Assembly (NCBI GenBank): GCA_009693165.1
Contig: SHXX01000004.1
Coordinates: 1 to 64,000 of the forward strand
DNA from: Chloroflexota bacterium
GTDB lineage: Bacteria > Chloroflexota > UBA11872 > UBA12225
DNA: 64,000 bases
Direction of reading: 5' to 3'
Below, piece by piece: positions 58,718 to 64,000 of the stretch. The notes under the pieces are model-generated. The model ran no database searches and was not told the DNA's origin. It was given only the letters and a program-made list of their open reading frames with translations. Each line of letters opens with the position of its first letter. The first letter of the stretch is position 1. Made by a program: the position numbers and the translations under genes.

Positions 58718-61700
58718 GTGTCAATGAAGCGGTCGTCTGATCGAAGTGCAGCCGATGCAACGCTTGAACCTGACGAGGTGCCATTGACTGGTGAACCCGC
58801 ATTGTTGGAACAGTCATCCAAGGCTGCGGCGCCGGAGGTGGTTCCTGCCGAGGATGTTGTGCGTCAGCCTGAGCGTGGACGCTGGGACATGCGCCGACGC
58901 GCCTCGCGGACTACGCGGGCTGACGGCGATGATGTCGCTCAACCCGCACGGCGACAAGAGTTGTCAGAGGGTGCGGTTTCGGCTTCTGGGGGTTCAGTCG
59001 TCATCGCGGATGACGATCCGTCTGTAGGTCCGAACCTGTTGGAGTGGTTGCGGCAACCGTGGCTGTATGGATTGAACTACGGTCAGGCACTTCTCGTACT
59101 CATACTTGTGATCACGACACTCATCTCCCGGTTCTACCACGTTGGTGACCGGGCCATGCATCATGACGAGAGCATGCACGCGAAGTTCGCTTGGGACACG
59201 TTTCGCGGACAGGTCTACAAGTACAACCCTCTGCTTCACGGTCCATTCCAGTTCCTGAGTGTCGCAACGAGTTTCTGGATTTTTGGGGCAACGGAAGCGA
59301 CGGCGCGGGCAGTTCCGGCAGCTTTCGGGGTTGGACTGGTGGCGATCTCGTTCCTGTGGCGTCGATGGCTTGGGACGACGGGCTGGATCATCGCGCTAGC
59401 GATGCTCGCGTTTTCCCCTTCGTTCATCTACTTTGCAAGGATGCTTCGTGAGGATTCGTACACGGCGACGTGGACCCTGCTTGCGATGACCGGATTTGTC
59501 GGGTTCATTCTCCATCGGAGACGTGCCTGGCACTACACCTTTTGCGTCGGGCTTTCATTCGCGTATGCCACGAAGGAAAGCACGTTCATCACCTTCTTTC
59601 TCCTCGGGACCTTCATGATTTTGTCGGCAATCTGGGAACACGGGACTGTTCCGATGCGCAGGATTGTCCAGGTTGCCGCGGTGGGCGCACTGGTTGGTGG
59701 GTTCCTTTCGGCAGTTGTGGGCATCTACAAGAAAGAGCTGTTCGAAATTGGTGGTGGGTTCATCGGTCTTGTCCTCGGAGCATTCGCGGGGATGGTGTAT
59801 GACCGCCTGCGCCCAGCTGAATTCGATGAACGCCATGCACGTGAACGCGGTGCAAGCGGCACCTTCACAGGTGCCTGGTTTCAACTTTGGCGTGACCGGG
59901 AGGGGTTCTGGGGCCTCGGAACCTTTTCGGGTGGCATTGTCATCTTCTTTTTGATCTTCATCGTGCTTTTCACAAGTTTGTTCACGAACTTTGGGGGTAT
60001 TCGTGAAGGACTCATTGGGGGCATCAGGTATTGGCTAGAACAACATGGTGTCCAGCGCGGAAACCAGCCTTGGTACTACTACATTCTTATTCTCAGCGCG
60101 TATGAGACATTGCCATTTATCTTTTTTATAGCAGGGACGGTTGAATACTTGCGCCGTCCGACGTGGGTAACCAGCTTTCTACTCTGGTGGGGCTGGGGTG
60201 CGCTGACAATTTACAGTTGGGCTGGTGAGAAGATGCCGTGGCTCGTGATCCACATCGCGACGCCGATGGTCTTTGTCGCCGCCCGGTTCATTGGCGACGT
60301 CTGGCGTGATCCTGCGTCCGATCCATGGAAGCTTCGGATCACGACCGGTGTCGGGGTCCTGCTTTCGTTCTGGTGCATCCATACGGGTTGGCCGGTCAAC
60401 TTTGAGCGCCCTGACACGCCGCGCGATCTCCTGGTGTACACGCAGACGGCCCCGGACGTGAAGAAGGTCATGGCCGACATCGAGCGAATCAGTCTTGAGC
60501 AGACCGCCAACAGCCGGGATATCGGCGTGACCGTGCAGTCCGGAACTTGGTGGCCGTTCTCGTGGTACCTGCGTGACTACAAGAATGTGGACTATCCCGC
60601 GCAGCTGACGGCTCCGGCGACCAAGCCGATTGTGCTCATCGCGCTTGAGGACGACGAAAAGAACGCCCCCTTCCTCAACGGTTACACGAAGACAAAATAC
60701 AAGATGAGGTGGTGGTATCCGGAAGACTACCGGAACATCACTTTGCAATCGTTCCGGAATGTGATCACGAATGCCGAGACCCGATCGGTCCTGTGGCAGT
60801 GGCTGATATACCGTGAGCCGACCCAGCCACTTGGCTCATACGATTTCTACGTGTACCTGAAAGACGGGATCTCCACGGGGACCCCGCAGGTTGGCGGTGC
60901 GCCAGTAGCCCCGAGCGCCCCGCGGATCAATCCCGAGGCCTATGCCGGGAAGTCAGTCCCGGTCCAGGTTGTTTCGGAGTTCGGCACCACTGGCAAGGCG
61001 AACGGTCAGTACACGTTGCCGAGAGGGATAGCTTCCGCAGGATCGAACGCCTTCTTCATTGCTGATACCGGGAACCACCGCATCCAGAAGGTTGATCGTG
61101 CAGGCAAGGTGTTGCTTGCATGGGGGACCGAGGGGTCTGGCGACGGCCAGTTCAAGGAGCCGATGGGCGTCGCGATTGATCGTGACGGTAATGTGTTCGT
61201 TGCGGACACGTGGAACCACCGCATCCAGAAATTCGATCCGAATGGCAAGTTCCTTCTGAAGTGGTCCGGCCAGAACGGCGGGTTCTGGGGACCGCGTGGC
61301 ATGGTCGTGGACCAGCAGGGGAATGTGTACGTCACGGACACCGGGAACAAGCGCATTCAGAAGTTCGATGGAACTGGCAAGTTCATTGCCCAATTCGGTC
61401 AGGGCGGTGGCGGTCCGGGTCAGCTGAATGAGCCAATCGGCATCGCCCTCGATGCACTCGGGAATATGTATGTGGCGGACACCAATAATCGCCGCATCCA
61501 GAAGCTCGACCAAAGCGGGAAATATCTTGCGGAGTTCCCAATTCAGGGTTGGCAATCGGGTCCACGCACCGAGCCGTACGTAGCAGTGGATATTCAGGGC
61601 TACGTGTTCGTGACTGATCCTCCCAACAACCGTATCGTGAAGTTCAGCCCGTCTGGGGAGGCCCTTTCAATCGTCGGCACGGTGGGGAAGGCCGGTGGGC

Positions 61701-61795
61701 AGTTCGACCTACCCTTGGGGATTGTCTCGGACGGGTCTACGTTGCTTATTGTCGACTCTGGAAACGGTCGCATTCAGGCAATCACGGCCCCCTAG
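58718..61795 (+). CDS. TIGR03663/Agl23-type membrane protein with C-terminal NHL beta-propeller repeats
   Basis: DRAMHHDESMHAKFAWDTFRGQVYKYNPLLHGPFQFLSVATSFWIFG; YSWAGEKMPWLVIHIATPM; then repeated GNVFVADTWNHRIQKFDPNGKFLLKW units. Confidence 0.85.
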   Translation: MSMKRSSDRSAADATLEPDEVPLTGEPALLEQSSKAAAPEVVPAEDVVRQPERGRWDMRRRASRTTRADGDDVAQPARRQELSEGAVSASGGSVVIADDDPSVGPNLLEWLRQPWLYGLNYGQALLVLILVITTLISRFYHVGDRAMHHDESMHAKFAWDTFRGQVYKYNPLLHGPFQFLSVATSFWIFGATEATARAVPAAFGVGLVAISFLWRRWLGTTGWIIALAMLAFSPSFIYFARMLREDSYTATWTLLAMTGFVGFILHRRRAWHYTFCVGLSFAYATKESTFITFFLLGTFMILSAIWEHGTVPMRRIVQVAAVGALVGGFLSAVVGIYKKELFEIGGGFIGLVLGAFAGMVYDRLRPAEFDERHARERGASGTFTGAWFQLWRDREGFWGLGTFSGGIVIFFLIFIVLFTSLFTNFGGIREGLIGGIRYWLEQHGVQRGNQPWYYYILILSAYETLPFIFFIAGTVEYLRRPTWVTSFLLWWGWGALTIYSWAGEKMPWLVIHIATPMVFVAARFIGDVWRDPASDPWKLRITTGVGVLLSFWCIHTGWPVNFERPDTPRDLLVYTQTAPDVKKVMADIERISLEQTANSRDIGVTVQSGTWWPFSWYLRDYKNVDYPAQLTAPATKPIVLIALEDDEKNAPFLNGYTKTKYKMRWWYPEDYRNITLQSFRNVITNAETRSVLWQWLIYREPTQPLGSYDFYVYLKDGISTGTPQVGGAPVAPSAPRINPEAYAGKSVPVQVVSEFGTTGKANGQYTLPRGIASAGSNAFFIADTGNHRIQKVDRAGKVLLAWGTEGSGDGQFKEPMGVAIDRDGNVFVADTWNHRIQKFDPNGKFLLKWSGQNGGFWGPRGMVVDQQGNVYVTDTGNKRIQKFDGTGKFIAQFGQGGGGPGQLNEPIGIALDALGNMYVADTNNRRIQKLDQSGKYLAEFPIQGWQSGPRTEPYVAVDIQGYVFVTDPPNNRIVKFSPSGEALSIVGTVGKAGGQFDLPLGIVSDGSTLLIVDSGNGRIQAITAP
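61000..61790 (+). repeat. NHL-repeat coding segment (degenerate tandem repeats)
   Basis: Recurrent NxFxADTxNHRIQKxDxxGKxLxxxG units in the translated C-terminus of 58718..61795. Confidence 0.85.
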
Positions 61796-61858
61796 CGAAG
61801 GGATCCCGGTTGCAATGCGAACCCAAGGGGGGCTGCTTGTAACCCTCTCGGTTTTCTC

Positions 61859-61889
61859 GTAGCGGTGCCTTCCCTAGGGCACCTGCTAC
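61859..61889 (+). other. Intergenic hairpin
   Basis: GTAGC-g... GGTGCC-TTCCCTAG-GGCACC-t-GCTAC; imperfect 11-bp stem between 61795 and the ATG at 61913, no U-tract. Confidence 0.45.
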
Positions 61890-61912
61890 GTGAGGGAAAT
61901 GGGGCTTACCTA

Positions 61913-64000
61913 ATGATCGTGGCGATTTGGTGGTGGCTTGTTGTGCAGGTCATATCCATTGCCACGCTTCCCGCCAGTTTCAGGTTTTTCCATCCGTTTG
62001 CGGATCGCGGGTATGCACTGAACAAGACCGTCGCCCTCGTGGCATTTGGTTTCGTCTCGTGGTGGCTCGGCGTAACGGGCCTCCTTGAAAACCAGGCATC
62101 GACAAGCTTGATTGTCATTGTCGCTCTTGGCGCAGGGAGTTGGTGGAGTGCGGGCAATCTCCGCCGTGATTTGCAGGTATTCATGGCGCGACGCCAGGGC
62201 CTACTCCTGCTTCAGGAAGCCATCTTTGCGATCGCGTTTGTTGGGTTTCTGCTGATCCGTTCGCACGCGGCTGATATTGCCGGGACTGAGAAGTTCATGG
62301 ACTTCGCATTCCTGAATTCGGTGGCCAGATCAGCCTATTTCCCACCGATTGACCCTTGGCTCTCGCCTGCATCTGGAATGCCGAACCCGACCGTCAATTA
62401 CTACTACTTTGGGTACCTCGTCCACGGCTTGTTGATCCAACTGGCCGGTGTGCTTCCGGGAGAGGGGTTCAATCTGGCATTGGCCACCGTTTTCGCGTTG
62501 GCTGCAGTTGGCATCTTCAGCGTCGGCTACACACCCACCCGTGATATTGCAGGCGGGTGGTCGCGGTCAAACCTAATCGTTCGCACAAGGACTGAACTCC
62601 CGCGGGGAGGGTGGGCCCTGGATGCGGCCTGGCCATACGTGGTCGCAGGCTTGGGATCGGTGTTCATGGTCCTCATTGGGGGCAACTTGTGGACAGTCTT
62701 GAGACGCATCGACGGCAGTGGCATGTGGCAGAAGGATTTCTGGGGCGGGATTGGATGGAATGCAACCCGGGTCCTTGTCATCAGGGATGGTGACCGGGAC
62801 ATCGACTACACAATCAACGAGTTCCCGGCCTTCAGTTTCCTTCTTGGCGACTTGCATCCACACGTGATGGCTTTGCCATTTACCGTACTCGCGGTTGGCA
62901 TCGCATACAGGTGGCTGGTCCATCCACCGGTGTTGTTTCGGTGGGCCACAGGCGTCTCCGTGGCTGGTCGAGGAGTGCCTTCAAGGTCTGGATTAGGCGT
63001 CCCGGGGGCGGGGGCCGGACCCGAAATGCCGCCGTGGCGGCAGGCATTCGCGCGGCTCAATCCGATATGGGAAGTCTTGCCCGTCGCGGCGCTTGTTGCG
63101 GTTCTCTACTTTGCAAACAGTTGGGACTTCCCGGCGTACTTCCTGCTCATTTGCGCCGCGGGCATTGTCGGGGCCTGGCCCCGTCATGCCGACGCGGACG
63201 AAACTGGTCCCGGCACATCGCCTTTCAGGATCATTTTCCGAACCATGTGCGTTGTTACAGGCACTGCGGTCTTGTCAGGCTTGCTGGTCTTCCCGTTCCT
63301 CGCGTCATTCACTCCACCGGTTGTCTCAGGCCCGGGTGAGATGCCGATTGGGTTCGTCTCACAACGAAGTCTGCTGTCGCAGTTCATTCAATTCTGGGGA
63401 TTGCAGATTGCGTGGGTAGTGCCGCCACTCTGGATTGTTGGCAAGAATATTGCCGGTTCCGTCCGCCAAGGGATCCGGTCGTACGCGGTACCCATCGGCA
63501 GTGCAGTGCTTGTCGGCCTGATCGCGGTGCTTGAGTTACGTGGAGCTGGCACCTACGCGTTGGCCGTGACGCTCGCGGGTCTCTCGATCTACGGCGCACT
63601 TCAGGCAGTGTTCCCGGCTGCCCCTAGGTCGGGGGGCGGTGACAATCAATCCACAACTCAGGGAGATGTCGTTCCAGAGGCCTTGCGAGGTGGGCGCGGC
63701 CTCGGGTTCGCACTGGCCATTCTCGGGACGGCATTTGCTCTGCTTGCGGTCTGCGAGGTCTTCTACATCCGTGACTTCTACGGTGGCTCGCTCCGTCGAA
63801 TGAACACCGTGTTCAAGCTCTACTATCAATCGTGGCTCATGATCGGCGTGGCCGGCGGGCCGCTTGCGTACTGGGTCATTCGTCAGACCAGTGAATCGGC
63901 AGGTGAGGTTGCCCGCGCCGGGTCCTACTTGCTCTGGCGGCTTGTTGTTCCGGCGATGATGGCTTTTGGGATCGTAATCATCGGTGGCATGCTGGTGTAT
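61913..64000 (+). CDS. DUF2298 (Chlor_Arch_YYY) membrane protein, partial at window end
   Basis: MIVAIWWWLVVQVISIATLPASFRFFHPFADRGYALNKTVALV...; PTVNYYYFGYLVHGLLIQLAGVLPGEGFNLALATVFA; LGDLHPHVMALPFTV; RMNTVFKLYYQSW. ORF is open to the window edge. Confidence 0.88.
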   Translation, partial: MIVAIWWWLVVQVISIATLPASFRFFHPFADRGYALNKTVALVAFGFVSWWLGVTGLLENQASTSLIVIVALGAGSWWSAGNLRRDLQVFMARRQGLLLLQEAIFAIAFVGFLLIRSHAADIAGTEKFMDFAFLNSVARSAYFPPIDPWLSPASGMPNPTVNYYYFGYLVHGLLIQLAGVLPGEGFNLALATVFALAAVGIFSVGYTPTRDIAGGWSRSNLIVRTRTELPRGGWALDAAWPYVVAGLGSVFMVLIGGNLWTVLRRIDGSGMWQKDFWGGIGWNATRVLVIRDGDRDIDYTINEFPAFSFLLGDLHPHVMALPFTVLAVGIAYRWLVHPPVLFRWATGVSVAGRGVPSRSGLGVPGAGAGPEMPPWRQAFARLNPIWEVLPVAALVAVLYFANSWDFPAYFLLICAAGIVGAWPRHADADETGPGTSPFRIIFRTMCVVTGTAVLSGLLVFPFLASFTPPVVSGPGEMPIGFVSQRSLLSQFIQFWGLQIAWVVPPLWIVGKNIAGSVRQGIRSYAVPIGSAVLVGLIAVLELRGAGTYALAVTLAGLSIYGALQAVFPAAPRSGGGDNQSTTQGDVVPEALRGGRGLGFALAILGTAFALLAVCEVFYIRDFYGGSLRRMNTVFKLYYQSWLMIGVAGGPLAYWVIRQTSESAGEVARAGSYLLWRLVVPAMMAFGIVIIGGMLVY

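Noticed and set aside
1-64000. CRISPR arrays, IS elements, prophage genes, defence systems
   Set aside because: No regularly spaced direct repeats, transposase/integrase signatures or defence-type domains seen; gene content is housekeeping, biosynthesis and envelope glycan related.

Overview
The window looks like chromosomal DNA from a Chloroflexota-like bacterium. That affiliation is inferred from the pairing of Chlor_Arch_YYY/DUF2298 and Agl23-type proteins; no taxonomic search was run. Left part: DUF2905 fragment, TerC, tRNA-His, galE, rhomboid protease, sugar ABC transporter, pheST, a TrmH-type methyltransferase, rpmI-rplT, a PfkB kinase, a PEP-utilising phosphotransferase-like protein, and thrS behind a Thr T-box. 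Middle part: DUF2293 protein, tyrA, rhodanese, nfo, flavin reductase, nadA behind a perfect Rex-type palindrome, clpX/clpP/tig, then a BCAA operon ilvBNC-leuACDB-cimA behind a Leu T-box. Right part (about 41-64 kb): an envelope glycan/glycosyltransferase cluster of very large membrane proteins. The strongest unusual signal is a thioredoxin/PDO-like gene at 29707..30447. It is split by a single in-frame TGA exactly at the first position of its CxxC motif (TPT-U-PHC), and a bacterial SECIS-like hairpin follows. It is a candidate selenoprotein that ORF callers break into two pieces. No mobile elements or CRISPR arrays were seen.
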